A stretch of DNA of 64,000 nt from Sulfomarinibacter sp963733915 (GCA_963733915.1 CAVTEP010000001.1:868001-932000); one strand, 5' to 3'; positions 24,144 to 34,065 are shown, counted from the first letter of the stretch. Made by a program: numbers and translations. The notes: generated by a model from the letters alone, not told the origin.

Positions 24144-25106
24144 TCAGCTGGCGATCAGCCGCCAGATCGCGACCCACGCCGGCAACGCGACGGTGCACAC
24201 GAGATAGGACAGGAACATGGCGCTGCCGATCCGGCGTTCGTCGCCGCCGTAGGTCCGCACCTGGAGGACCAGCGCCACCGCCGGCGCGGACGCCGCCTCG
24301 ATCATGAAGAACTCGGCCAGGAGGGGGTTCGAGGCGTGGAGGCGCAGCAGCTGCAGCACCACGGCCACGACCAGCGGCAGGGCCACGAACTTCACCGCCA
24401 TCGCCCGCAGAGCGTCGCCGAGGTAGGACCGGAGACGAACAGCGATTCCGCCGAGCACGGCGCCGAGGACGACGGTCGCGACGGGAATCGCGGCGGTGCC
24501 GACGAGGTCGACGGCCTTCAGTACGGGCGCCGGTATGAACCGGCCGGCTCCTGAAAGGGCTGCACCGATACCGACCAGGTTGGCGATCAAAGGTGGTGTC
24601 ACAAGGTCGCGCCAGTCCGGTTTGTGGCCGTAGCTTCCGGTCACCAGGACCTTGCCCAGGCTCCAGAGGACCGGGTTGAAACCGAGGATGAACAAGAAAA
24701 CGTAGACTGCGAAACGGTCGAAGTCCGCCGGATAGAGCGCGAGCCCGACCGGCAGCACCAGGTAGCCGGCGTTCTGCATGCCCGCCACCGGCAATAGATC
24801 CCGTCGTTCGGGGAGGCGTCCGGCGAAGGCGATGCCGCCGAGCGCGGTACCCACCAGGGCCATGGCGATCCCGGCCAGGGGGAGCGCCCACCATCCCGGC
24901 TGCGCCGCCGGCTCGAGATTTTGTACGACCTTGGCAAAGATCAGACAGGGGAGGAACAGCTTGACGGTCGCGGCCGAGAGACCATCGACCTGAGAGCGGG
25001 TGATGAAGCCGCGGCGGGCCATTGCTCCGGTGGCGATGATGATCAGGAAGATGACCGCAATTGCGGACGCCGTGCTGGAAAACGAGGCGATGAAGGCGTT
25101 GATCAT
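24144..25106 (-). CDS. AEC-family (auxin efflux carrier type) transporter
   Basis: The 320-residue membrane protein has about ten hydrophobic helices with the AEC pattern: MQNAGYLVLPVGLALYP in the first half, the NLVGIGAAL segment of helix 6, and SAPAVALVLQVRTYGG in the second half. Related proteins export malate, other carboxylates or unknown anions. The start at the ATG of MINAFIASF is chosen because the upstream reading (to 25241) is an Arg-rich non-membrane sequence; no clear ribosome-binding site is seen. The stop codon lies a few bases from an AACGTT array. Confidence 0.85.
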   Translation of the reverse strand: MINAFIASFSSTASAIAVIFLIIIATGAMARRGFITRSQVDGLSAATVKLFLPCLIFAKVVQNLEPAAQPGWWALPLAGIAMALVGTALGGIAFAGRLPERRDLLPVAGMQNAGYLVLPVGLALYPADFDRFAVYVFLFILGFNPVLWSLGKVLVTGSYGHKPDWRDLVTPPLIANLVGIGAALSGAGRFIPAPVLKAVDLVGTAAIPVATVVLGAVLGGIAVRLRSYLGDALRAMAVKFVALPLVVAVVLQLLRLHASNPLLAEFFMIEAASAPAVALVLQVRTYGGDERRIGSAMFLSYLVCTVALPAWVAIWRLIAS

Positions 25107-25271
25107 GCCGCGAGATTTCGGTTTCGATGCATCGTACCTCCCGGCCGGGGGGGATCGACCACCCCGAGCCCGGGCATTATCCATCACCCGCGTAGATTGG
25201 CGAGAACCTGGAGGCGTTCGTCGCGTACCTCTGACTGGCACTTCGGCGTCCGACCCCGTCGGGAGGCTTCT

Positions 25272-26306
25272 TTGAGAGTGATCAGGTCCCAGTTACAAAT
25301 TCGGGTCGTTGCCATTTACCTGCTGTGCGGCGTGATGGTATCGTCGACGGCCGCCGCACAGACGCCGGTCAAGGTGCAGGCGGCACAGCGGGCCTTTGAC
25401 GAGGCCTGCCGGCAGGAAGACTGGAAACGCGCCGTCGAGCGCGGCATCGAGTTGGCGCAGATGGTCCCCGACCGCCCCATCGTTCAGTACAATCTGGCCT
25501 GCGTCTTTGCCCTCAGCGGCGACAACGAGTCGGCGCTGATCTGGCTGGGGAGGGCGGCGGAAAGCGGCTTCAGCCGGCTCACATTCCTCGATTCCGACCC
25601 CGATCTCGACTCTGTCCGAGATCTGCCGGGGTATGCAAGCATCCGCGACCACATTGCCGAAAACCGGCGCCGGCAACGAAGCGACGTGCTGAAAATCGCG
25701 GCCTCGAACCCACCGCTGGTCGTCATTCCCGACGACGGACGGGACGGGGAAATGCGGCCGCTGATCGTCGCCCTCCACGGTTTTGGCGACGATCCGGCCA
25801 ACTATCCCGCGCTGTGGGGGCCGGCGGCAAAGGAGATCGGCGCGATCGTCGCGGTGCCGCTGGGGGCGCAAGAAATCGGCGAAGGCCGCGGATGGGGTGA
25901 TGTCGATGAGGCGGACGCCATTGTTCAGTTCGCCCTGGCGCACGTCAGAGAGCACTACGAGGTCGACTGGGATCGCGTCGTGCTGACCGGGTTCTCGCAG
26001 GGGGGGTTCATGGCGATGGCTCTCGGTATCCGGCACCCGCAGCTGTTTGTCGGTGTCATTCCGATGGCCGGCGCCTACATACCGGAGGCCGACGCTCCGC
26101 CGCCGGCCGGTGACGGCGACCCGCGATACTACTTCCTGGTTGGCACCCGGGACCGCGTCGTCAACGAGGTTCGTCGTGCCGCCGCCGACTTCGAATCGGC
26201 GGGGTATGACGTCGAGCTGCGGACGATCGCCGGCCTGGGCCACAGCTTTCCACACGCCACTAAACGCGAGCTCGCCAAGGCGCTGCTGTTTGTGCTCGGC
26301 GAGTGA
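25272..26306 (+). CDS. Secreted alpha/beta hydrolase (esterase/phospholipase type)
   Basis: The 344-residue protein has a signal peptide ending near STAAAQ and a short helical repeat-like domain (about 40-120, resembling TPR: IVQYNLACVFALSGDNESALIWLG). An alpha/beta-hydrolase domain of the carboxylesterase type follows, with LIVALHGFGDD, the nucleophile elbow GFSQGG, the acid in VGTRDRVV and the His in GLGHSFP. It probably hydrolyses esters in the periplasm or outside. The TTG at 25272 is chosen as start because GGGAGG ends 5 bases before it; the GTG at 25278 is the alternative. Confidence 0.82.
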   Translation: MRVIRSQLQIRVVAIYLLCGVMVSSTAAAQTPVKVQAAQRAFDEACRQEDWKRAVERGIELAQMVPDRPIVQYNLACVFALSGDNESALIWLGRAAESGFSRLTFLDSDPDLDSVRDLPGYASIRDHIAENRRRQRSDVLKIAASNPPLVVIPDDGRDGEMRPLIVALHGFGDDPANYPALWGPAAKEIGAIVAVPLGAQEIGEGRGWGDVDEADAIVQFALAHVREHYEVDWDRVVLTGFSQGGFMAMALGIRHPQLFVGVIPMAGAYIPEADAPPPAGDGDPRYYFLVGTRDRVVNEVRRAAADFESAGYDVELRTIAGLGHSFPHATKRELAKALLFVLGE

Positions 26307-26324
26307 ATCGGTGAAATATGCGGG

Positions 26325-28565
26325 TCAGAATCTATCGCCGATTGCGAAGTAGAAGCGGTCGCTCGCGCCTCCCGTAAAGATGTTGCCGCTGGTGCGACCA
26401 TAGGCGAAAATGATCGGCCCGATAAACGTGTCGCCGCCGACGAAAATGCTGCCGCCCTTGAGCATGGAGTCCCAGGTAACGCTGGTGCCGGCAAAGTAGA
26501 CGTTGCCCGCTTCCAGGCTCAACCCGGCGTAAATCCTGACTCCGGAACCGGCGAGGTTGAAGGAGAACAGCCGGCGGTAGGCGAGAAGCCTCGCCAACAG
26601 CAGCTCTTCACCGAACAGCTCGTTCCTCCCGAGCCCGGACAATCGGAACAACCCACCGAGAAAATAGGCGCTGAAGAAGCTGTCGACGGGTTTCAGATTG
26701 TCGGCGTACTCGACGGCGGGCACCAGGGTGTTCTTGCCGAAGCTCCAGGCGTAGGAGGCGGAACCCCAGATCTGCTCGAAATTGTCCTCGGAGCCGAGGG
26801 CGTCGGACGACTTGGTATAGACCAGGTTGACACTGGCGCCGGACTGCGGGAACGAGACCGCATCTTCGGTGTCGATTCGGAATATGGCCTGGCCGCCGGC
26901 TCGCTGCTCGTCTTCGGAATCGAACTCGGGTGACCCGATCCGCGGGGAGCCGCGATCGTTGCGGGTAAAGGCGGCGACCCGGAGCTCACCCCATCGTCCG
27001 AAGACCCGGCCTGCAGCGACGCGCGCGTCAAAGGTCCGGAACTGGTACTCGGCAAATGCATAACCGAGCAACCAGATATCTTGAACCCCTCGTTCGTAGG
27101 TGAGCGACGGTTCGACGAACCAATGCATGCCCCAGTCGAGGGGTTGGTAGAACGAGGTCCTGGCGCCGCCGACGGTGCCAAGCTGGACCAGCGTCTGCCA
27201 CTCGCCCCCCCGGCGATTGGCGGGCAGGTACTGGTGGCGGAATTGAAGGTGGTAGCTCGAGTCGCCGTCGAAGTCGTCGGTAAATCCGAGCCCGAACTGG
27301 AGCGACCCCCGACCATACGGTGGGGGAGGCGTCGTGACGATCAGCTCTTTGACCTCCGGCTCGACCTCCTGGAAATCGAAGCCGATAACGTCGAAATAGC
27401 GCAGGTTGTACAAACCGAGGAGATCCAGCACCAGGTCCTCGCGATCGACGGCTTCGGGGGGCTCGATCGGAAGGGCCCGCCGAATCAGCCGGTCGTCAAC
27501 CCGGCTTGGGTTCTCCAAGCGAATTCTATCGACCTCGAGCGGCGCGTCAGGGGTCGATCGCGGGCGCTGGTTGAACCTGGCCCATTGCTGCCCGGTGGCA
27601 CTGTACCTCCCGAGCTTGTCGATCTGGGCTCGAGCGGCAGTTTCACCGATCGCGATCGCCTCCTCTGCCTTGTCGAAGCTGATGAAGCTGATGTCGCCCA
27701 GATCCGGCACGATCAGCAGGTCGTCGGCATCGAGGAGCGCAACATCCCGATCGCGATTGCCGACGGTCAGAAGCGAGTTGAGTTGGCTGTAGACATCCAT
27801 GAACGACGAAAACTGTTCATCGCTCTCGTCGAGCAGGGGGCTCGAGATGTCGACGGCAATGATCTTCGTCGCTCCCAGCTCGAGGGCTATACTCACCGGT
27901 AAATTGGCAGCGATGCCACCGTCCACCAGATCCTGACCGTCGATCGTGACCGGCGGGAGGGCGCCCGGCACCGACATGCTCGCACGCATGGCGGTAGCCA
28001 GGTTCCCCGAAGCGAGGACGACGGCGTGTCCTGTGGCGAGGTTGGATGCCACCGCACGGTAGGGGATGGGAAGATCGTCGAAGTCGGCGGCCGTGGGCGA
28101 TTGTGCCTCGACGGAGCGCAGCACCAGATCGAGGCGTTGGCCGTCGATGACGCCTGAAGGCAACACAGGTTTGAGGCCGTCGAAGTGGAGGCGACCCTGA
28201 ATCATCACCGGGTAATCATCCTGCTTGCGGCGGAACGACCGGTATTTGCGGGCGACGCGATCGGTAAAGATCTTTTCCCAGTCGATGGTCTCGACGAGCT
28301 CCTCGATCTCGTCCGGCGACCAACCGGAGGCGTAGAGCCCACCGACCACCGCGCCCATGCTGGTGCCGACGATCAGGTCGGGGGCGATGTTCTGCTCCTC
28401 GAGGACCCGGAGCACCCCGATATGGGCGAAGCCGCGGGCGCCGCCGCCGGACAGGACGAGCACGAGCTTGCCCTCTTCAGGGCTCTGCTCCTGAGCCACA
28501 GCTGCCGAGATCATCAACAGCACCATCAGGGAGGTCGCGATGCATCCGATCCGGGTGAATTTCAT
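26325..28565 (-). CDS. Patatin-like phospholipase fused to an Omp85-type barrel
   Basis: The 746-residue protein has a signal peptide (MKFTRIGCIATSLMVLLMISAAVAQ) and a patatin domain with the oxyanion loop GGGARG, nucleophile GTSMG (Ser) and the DGG motif (VDGGIAANLP). A POTRA-like segment (about 340-430) precedes a C-terminal 16-strand-type surface-antigen barrel ending in FYFAIGDRF. This is the architecture of type Vd autotransporter-like phospholipases (PlpD group), which are delivered to the outer membrane and act on phospholipids. The start is fixed by the signal peptide and GGAG just upstream. The end faces the hydrolase gene convergently with only 18 bases between. Confidence 0.92.
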   Translation of the reverse strand: MKFTRIGCIATSLMVLLMISAAVAQEQSPEEGKLVLVLSGGGARGFAHIGVLRVLEEQNIAPDLIVGTSMGAVVGGLYASGWSPDEIEELVETIDWEKIFTDRVARKYRSFRRKQDDYPVMIQGRLHFDGLKPVLPSGVIDGQRLDLVLRSVEAQSPTAADFDDLPIPYRAVASNLATGHAVVLASGNLATAMRASMSVPGALPPVTIDGQDLVDGGIAANLPVSIALELGATKIIAVDISSPLLDESDEQFSSFMDVYSQLNSLLTVGNRDRDVALLDADDLLIVPDLGDISFISFDKAEEAIAIGETAARAQIDKLGRYSATGQQWARFNQRPRSTPDAPLEVDRIRLENPSRVDDRLIRRALPIEPPEAVDREDLVLDLLGLYNLRYFDVIGFDFQEVEPEVKELIVTTPPPPYGRGSLQFGLGFTDDFDGDSSYHLQFRHQYLPANRRGGEWQTLVQLGTVGGARTSFYQPLDWGMHWFVEPSLTYERGVQDIWLLGYAFAEYQFRTFDARVAAGRVFGRWGELRVAAFTRNDRGSPRIGSPEFDSEDEQRAGGQAIFRIDTEDAVSFPQSGASVNLVYTKSSDALGSEDNFEQIWGSASYAWSFGKNTLVPAVEYADNLKPVDSFFSAYFLGGLFRLSGLGRNELFGEELLLARLLAYRRLFSFNLAGSGVRIYAGLSLEAGNVYFAGTSVTWDSMLKGGSIFVGGDTFIGPIIFAYGRTSGNIFTGGASDRFYFAIGDRF

Positions 28566-28596
28566 GACGGCTCCGGGAAAAGTGGTGTGTCCAGCA

Positions 28597-29193
28597 TCAG
28601 TCGGTGTCGGGGCGCAGGCGCGCGGTCTGTTCGAGCTCGAAAACCACGTCATCGCCCTCGATCGTACGCATCTGCACGGGTGCCCCGGGCATCGAAGGCA
28701 CGAAAAAGAACTCGCTGACGGTGTCGGTGCCAGCGTCCTGCACGCTGTAGAGCCAGCCCTCGAAATCTCCGAGCGCCGTCGAGCGGGCGATCCACTCGCG
28801 GCTCGAGGCGGCGGCCGGAAAGCTGGCATGGTCGCGCAGCTCGGTCCAGCCGGATCTCTGCACCTGGGGCTCGCCGACCACCTGGCCGGCCTCGTCGAGC
28901 ACCGCGTACTCGATCGCGGCCCCGTCATCGTCGGCCTCGACCACCGTCCAGCGCTCGAGCACCTCGCCCCCGGGAGAGCTGCGCCGCATCAGAAGCCGCA
29001 GACCGGGCACCCACTCTTGGCGGATTTCATCGGCGGTGAACGGCTGCTCGAGAATGGCCGTCTGAAGCTCATCAATCTCGACTGGCGCTGATTGCGCCTC
29101 GGGACCGGGCGCCTCGGTGGTCGCGGGCGGTTTCATGCAACCGCCGGCGAGGATGGCAACGATCGCAACGGGAACCAGCACACAGGTCTTCAT
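28597..29193 (-). CDS. Lipoprotein of unknown function
   Basis: The 198-residue protein has a lipoprotein signal (MKTCVLVPVAIVAILAGGC) with Cys at residue 19. The mature part is acidic, with no recognised domain, and is predicted to be beta-rich in its second half (WTVVEADDDGAAIEYAVLD, VSEFFFVPSMPGAPVQM). AAGGAGAG lies directly before the ATG. It is 31 bases upstream of the patatin-Omp85 gene on the same strand, so the two probably form an operon, and it may assist export or activity of that enzyme. That link is inference. Confidence 0.75.
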   Translation of the reverse strand: MKTCVLVPVAIVAILAGGCMKPPATTEAPGPEAQSAPVEIDELQTAILEQPFTADEIRQEWVPGLRLLMRRSSPGGEVLERWTVVEADDDGAAIEYAVLDEAGQVVGEPQVQRSGWTELRDHASFPAAASSREWIARSTALGDFEGWLYSVQDAGTDTVSEFFFVPSMPGAPVQMRTIEGDDVVFELEQTARLRPDTD

Positions 29194-29405
29194 GAATCTC
29201 TCCTTCGGCTCCTCGCCTCGCCCGTTCTCGCGCCCGATTCTAACTGCGATTCGATGAATCCCAAACTCACCAGAGTCGTTCTTCGGGGATTGGCGCGGTG
29301 GTATAGTGAGCCCGCACTCAAGACAGGATGGCCAACGGTGGTGATACGTTCCGGGATTCACGTTTTCATTTCTCGGCTTGCTGACAGCGACCGAAAGGAG
29401 ACGCA

Positions 29406-30120
29406 ATGAGCGAGCTCAACAGGGGCGGCAACGCCGTCCTGGGTGGGTTGATCGGGATCGGTCTCGCGGTCGGAGGGTATTTCGTCGGCGACGGACTGCT
29501 GCAGGCGCGATCCGCCGAACGCTACGTCACGGTCAAGGGCCTTGCCGAGCGCGAGGTTGCGGCCAATCTCGTGATCTGGCCCATCACGTACACGGTGACG
29601 GCCGATGACCTCAGCACCCTCCAGCAACGCACCGACGACGGCGCGTCCAAGATCCGTGACCTTTCTGGCGGACGCGTTCGAGGATCAGGAGATCAGCACC
29701 TCGGTCGCCCTGGTCACCGACCGCCAGGCCCAGGGAATGATGGGCCAGGAGCGTCTCCAGCGCTATGTTTCTGAGTCGACCGTGACGGTGAGGACGCAGC
29801 ACATCGACGCGGTCCGGGCGGCCATGGCGCGCACGGGAGAGCTGGTGAGCCAGGGGGTGGCGTTGATCCGAAGCTACGAGAACACCACCCAGTACCTCTA
29901 CACCTCCCTCGACGAGATCAAGCCGGAAATGATCCGCGAGGCGACCCGGGACGCCCGCGCCGCCGCCCAGCAGTTCGCCGAGGACTCGGGCAGCCGGGTC
30001 GGCGGGATTCGCAATGCCCAGCAGGGCTACTTCTCGATCACCGATCGCGACGCGTTTTCGCCGGAGTTCAAAAGCGTACGGGTTGTGACCACCGTCCAAT
30101 ACTCTCTGATCGACGACTGA
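29406..30120 (+). CDS. SIMPL-domain (DUF541) protein, split by one frameshift
   Basis: Two frames join into a protein of about 238 residues. The first has an N-terminal membrane helix (AVLGGLIGIGLAVGGYFVGDGL) and the RYVTVKGLAEREVAANL strand typical of SIMPL proteins. The second runs from FLADAFEDQEIS to VVTTVQYSLIDD. They meet near 29660, where KIRD should continue as FLADAF; one extra C in GACCTTTC explains the break. SIMPL proteins are periplasmic or outer-membrane-facing proteins of poorly known role. The gene starts after AAAGGAG. Confidence 0.85.
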
Positions 30121-30183
30121 GGATTCGCAACCTCGGTCGCCCAGATCCGTATTGATACTGAAGTTCATTTTCGAGAGGTGCAG

Positions 30184-30981
30184 ATGATGTCGAAAAAGAC
30201 GATGCCGAAAACAGATCACAGCGGACAGTTCGTGTGGTACGACCTGATGAGCAGCGACCCGGCGGGCGCCCAGGACTTCTACACCAAACTGATCGGGTGG
30301 GGGACCAAACCGTGGGAAGGTGGCGACCAACCGTACACCTTGTGGACCAACAGGGAGACGCCGCTCGGCGGCGTGGTGGAACTTCCTGAGGAAGCTCGCG
30401 CGGCCGGTGCGCCTCCGCACTGGCTGGCGTACGTGGCGGTCGAAGATATCAAGGCGACCGCCGCCCGGGCCGAAAAGCTCGGTGGATCGGTGCTGCACGG
30501 GCCCACCGATATTCCGGACGTGGGGAGCTGGGCCGTCCTCACCGACCCGCAGGGCGCGCTGTTTGCGATCTATCAATCGGCTCAGGAGCAACCGGGCGAG
30601 GCGGCGGAGCCCGAGGTCGGTTGTTTCTCGTGGCACGAGCTCGCCACCACCGACTACAAGGCCGCCTTCAGCTTCTACAGCGAGCTTTTCGGCTGGAAGC
30701 CGGGCGAGGCGATGGACATGGGAGAGGCCGGTATTTACCAGCTCTACGGCGGCGGCGGTGCGCAGCTCGGCGGCATGTTCAACAAGCCGAACGAGATGCC
30801 GGGACCGCCGATGTGGCTGTATTACGTCAAGGTGGCTGACGTCAACGAGGCGGTGAGCAAGGTCGCGGAGCTCGGCGGCCAGGTGGTGAACGGGCCGATG
30901 GAGGTCCCGGGTGGCGACCTGATCGCCCAATGCTTCGACCCCCAAGGGGCGCTGTTCGCGCTGCACTCGTCGTCAAGCTGA
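30184..30981 (+). CDS. Tandem VOC (glyoxalase/bleomycin-resistance type) protein
   Basis: The 265-residue protein has two VOC domains, about 12-130 and 145-265. Each begins with a GQFVWYDLMSSDPAGAQDFY- or FSWHELATTDYKAAFSFY-type strand and ends with a DPQGALFA motif. The layout matches the CFP32/YdhG-like group, which uses the paired domains to bind small molecules. The metal ligands of true glyoxalase I are not clearly conserved, so enzymatic activity is open. GAGAGGTG lies 5 bases before the ATG at 30184; a second ATG follows at 30187. Confidence 0.88.
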   Translation: MMSKKTMPKTDHSGQFVWYDLMSSDPAGAQDFYTKLIGWGTKPWEGGDQPYTLWTNRETPLGGVVELPEEARAAGAPPHWLAYVAVEDIKATAARAEKLGGSVLHGPTDIPDVGSWAVLTDPQGALFAIYQSAQEQPGEAAEPEVGCFSWHELATTDYKAAFSFYSELFGWKPGEAMDMGEAGIYQLYGGGGAQLGGMFNKPNEMPGPPMWLYYVKVADVNEAVSKVAELGGQVVNGPMEVPGGDLIAQCFDPQGALFALHSSSS

Positions 30982-31033
30982 GACCCTCGGTTTCCCGGCG
31001 GCGAGTGTGCGACAATCGCCGCAGGAGCACATC

Positions 31034-32787
31034 GTGAAAAGACCGTTATCGACCGGGTTGTTGTGGTTGTGGATGGGAGGGATGTGCCTCGCGGCGACCG
31101 CGCCCGTCGCAATGAGGGTCGAGGTCGAACCGCTGCGGAGCGGCGATGGCACGACCGTGGTCGAGGTCGTTGTCCAGGTTTCACCCGAAGATCGCACGAG
31201 GGTGGGCGACAACGCCATCGTGCGCCTCGAGCTTGACGGCGGGACCGTCGAACTTCGGAAGCCCGATGCGCGGGGTTCGCTTCGACTCGGACGGTAGTGC
31301 CCGGATCGAGGTCGCATGGCCGCCCGGTGAGCACGACCTGCGGGTAGTGCTCGAGGTTCCCCGGTCGGACGCTACCGGACTCTGGGTGGGAAAGGTGCGC
31401 ATTCCGGAAACCGTCGCCGGGGCGGCGGCTGCGGCCGTTGCCGCGCCTCTGCCTGCGCCCACGGCAAAGACCGTTGCCGTGGAACCGGCAGTGCCACCCG
31501 CACCCACGCCCGTACCCGAATCAAAAACCGTCGCTGCCGAAGCCATTGCGCCGCCCGCGCCTACGCCCGTAGCGGCGATTGCCGCCGCTCGAACCAACGC
31601 CCGCGCCCGTGACACCACCGGAAGTGGAGATCGGGATCGTCGCCGAGCCCGAGCCCGAACCGGCTCCTGAGGCCGTCGCAGCCATGATCGCTGCCGAAGC
31701 CGAGCTCGAGCCTGAATCTGCGCTCGAAGCCGAGGCGACCGTTGCCGAGCCCACGCCCGCACCCGTGGCGCCCCCGGATGTCGAGGTCGAGATCGTGGCC
31801 GAGCCTGAGCCTGAGCCCGAGCCCGCTCCTGAGGCGGTCGCGGAGCAGGTTACCCCCGAACCGGCGCCCACGGCCCCGCCGCCGATCGTCGAGCCGCTGC
31901 GAGCCAGCCCGCCGCCGGCGACTGCAGCGCCGCGAGCGGAGCCGGTGGGCGAGGCCGCGAGTGCAGCCGCCACCGCGGGGCCGATATCGGTCGAGCTGGC
32001 GTCGCGCTTTGACGCCTGGGAGGTTGCTGATCCGCAGGTCGCCGAGTTCACGATCATCGCGACCAGAGCGAGGAAACCGGTCCGCGATCTCGGGGTCGAT
32101 GATCTTCAGCTCCGGATCGACGGAAAGGATGCCGTCATCGAGAGTCTTGGCGACGCCGAACACGCACCCCTGCTCCTCGGTCTTGCGATCGATCTGAACG
32201 GGGGAGGAGCGGGCGGCTGGGCCAGCCAGCGCGGGACGCTCGAACCGCTCGTACAGCGTGCGGTCGGCGGCCGCGGACGGTTGTTTGTTGCGGACGCCGC
32301 CGGTGTCGGGGCTTGGGGAGAGGACCCGGAACCACCAGAGGACGTTCCCGGAGCGTCCGGCGCTGACAACGTCGCGCTGCTCATCGCCGCCTCGCTGGCG
32401 CCCTTCGAGGGCGTTCGCGGCCGGACCTTCCTGATCGTTCTCACCGACGGCCGCAACGAGCCCACGAAGACCGAGTGGCAAGGAGCCCTCGGTGCGGCCG
32501 GCGAAGCCGGTGTGCCGGTGCTTGTGATCGTCATGTGGGACGAGGATTTCAGCCCGCGGACCCGTAAGGAGCTCAAACGCATCGCCGAGGCCTCGGGGGG
32601 CAGCCTGTTCCTGGTGCAGGGGAGCGATCAGCTCGGAAGCGCCGCCGAACGCTTCGGCCTCGCCCTCGACGCCGGAGTCGCGGTGCGCTTCAAGTCGCCG
32701 CCGGGCTCGGACGGTGGAACAATGAAGGTGTTGATCACAGCAACCGACAAGGAGCTCGAGCTCAGCGCCCCCGAGAGCATCCGATAG
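31034..32787 (+). CDS. VWFA-domain protein of acidobacterial type, split by two frameshifts
   Basis: Three frames combine into a protein of about 583 residues: a signal peptide from the GTG at 31034 (AGGAG upstream) and an N-terminal beta domain (to about 31,400). A long Pro/Ala/Glu linker follows, with near-repeats of PTPAPV.PP.VE...AEPEPEP, and then a C-terminal VWFA-related domain (VADPQVAEFTIIATRARKPV, LLLGLAIDLN, FLIVLTDGRNEPT). The breaks are near 31275 (PDARG to VRFDSDG) and near 31595. The C-terminal domain resembles the VWFA-related group common in Acidobacteria (TIGR03436). The linker is translated almost purely from GC-rich repeats, so its exact length may be affected by errors. 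Confidence 0.72.
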
Positions 32788-33264
32788 GCGTTTGCCGCCG
32801 CGCCCAAGGCTTGTCCTGAGCGAGGCCAAAGGCCGAGTCGAATGGATTCTTCGTCGCTTCGCTCCTCAGAATGACAAACTGCCCACCCGCCCGGCACGCG
32901 AGACGCGTGCCCCATCCGGCTTCACCCTTCGGGTTTCGCCGTGACAGGCAGCCAGATTGCTTGTCACGGCGTAGCGCCCGGCGCGGAGCCGGATGGGGCA
33001 GCCGTCCCGGCTGCCGGGTGGGTGGCCGGTGTTGTCATTGGAAGCAAGCGAGCCAATTCATCCGTCATCCTGAGCGAGCGAGCCCGGCGAGCGAGTCGAA
33101 GGATCCCCTCCGGGTAGGCTCTGCTGATCATTGGGGGGATCCCTTCGGCTCGGCCCATGGCCTCGCTCAGGGCAGGCTCTTCGACTCCGCACGCCTTTGG
33201 CGTGCTCCGCTCAGGATGACAGAGGGGGGGGGGTGGCGCTCGCTCATTGTGACGGGAGGGCGGA
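32788..33264. repeat. Intergenic region with two GTCATCCTGAGC palindromic repeats
   Basis: No gene is seen. A short degenerate copy (about 32808-32876, TGTCCTGAGCGAGGC ... CTCAGAATGACA) is followed by a GCAGCCGTCCCGGCTGC palindrome (about 32999-33016). A full copy then follows at about 33063-33222, starting GTCATCCTGAGCGAGCG and ending CGCTCAGGATGAC. Other copies lie at 35688, 41957 and 45302. Small frames translated from them are not genes. Confidence 0.75.
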
Positions 33265-34065
33265 TTAGATGATCCGTTCGTGGAGAGCGCGCGAAACCGC
33301 TTCGAGTCGATTCGCTGCACCGAGGGTGCGCAGAACCCCCTGGATGTGGGTCCGGACCGTGTGGACGCTGATGTTGAGCTCTTCGGCGATCTCCCGCGAG
33401 TGTCTGCCTTCGGCGAGCAGCAGCAGCACTTCCAGCTGTCGACGCGTCAGCTGCGGCGGCTGGTTGGTGCCGCGTTGCTCCGCCCCGGTCGGTACCGGGC
33501 CGCCCGGCACCGTGACCCCGGGTAGATTGGCCTGTGCCAGGAGACGGTCGATGGCCTCGTCAGCGCGCCGCCGCCGGTGCATGGGAGTCATCAGGTAGAC
33601 CAGGGTGTACTCGGTCGGTTTTGGACCGAGCACCACGACCACCGATACCGCGACCCGGATCATCTTGCCGGTTCCGGTGATGATCGTGATCTCGAAGCTC
33701 TGCGGAGCTTCGCCGATGCGGATCATCTCGTGGAACGCACCGTGGTCGGCCGAAAGCCGGTTGCCGTGCACATCCCGGGCCTGGATCACCTGCTGCAGGT
33801 TGCGGCCCACCACCTCGTCGGCGGTAAAACCGAAGAGCTCGATGGCGGCATCGTTCCAGTTCACGATGCGGTTGCTGGTGTCGGTCGCGACCGCGGCCCG
33901 GGCGGCGTTCGCGACAATGGTCGGGACGTTTGGGAAGGAGACCGGGGCCTCGGCGGGCGTCGCGCGCCGGCGAACTCCAGCCCGCAGCTGGTGAACGTTT
34001 GACGCCGTCGCCGCCGCGCGCTTGCCGCCGCCGCGCCCTCCGGCCTGCTTCGGTTTCTTGGGCAC
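33265..34065 (-). CDS. PAS-domain LuxR-type transcription regulator
   Basis: The 266-residue protein has a basic N-terminus and a PAS domain (about 55-170, ATDTSNRIVNWNDAAIELFGF, GRNLQQVIQARDVHG). A C-terminal LuxR/GerE helix-turn-helix follows (about 200-266, TRRQLEVLLLLAEGRHSREIAEELNI and VHTVRTHIQ). There is no receiver domain, so the signal is probably sensed by the PAS domain itself. The GTG at 34065 has AGGA upstream and begins VPKKPKQ; the open frame reaches 34311 but the extra part is Arg-rich and looks non-coding. Target genes are unknown; the TAXI gene is divergent from it. Confidence 0.82.
   Translation of the reverse strand: MPKKPKQAGGRGGGKRAAATASNVHQLRAGVRRRATPAEAPVSFPNVPTIVANAARAAVATDTSNRIVNWNDAAIELFGFTADEVVGRNLQQVIQARDVHGNRLSADHGAFHEMIRIGEAPQSFEITIITGTGKMIRVAVSVVVVLGPKPTEYTLVYLMTPMHRRRRADEAIDRLLAQANLPGVTVPGGPVPTGAEQRGTNQPPQLTRRQLEVLLLLAEGRHSREIAEELNISVHTVRTHIQGVLRTLGAANRLEAVSRALHERII

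Noticed and set aside
31561..32829. 422-residue open frame on the minus strand
   Set aside because: Antisense of the VWFA gene, made largely of Gly/Arg/Leu repeats mirrored from the linker.
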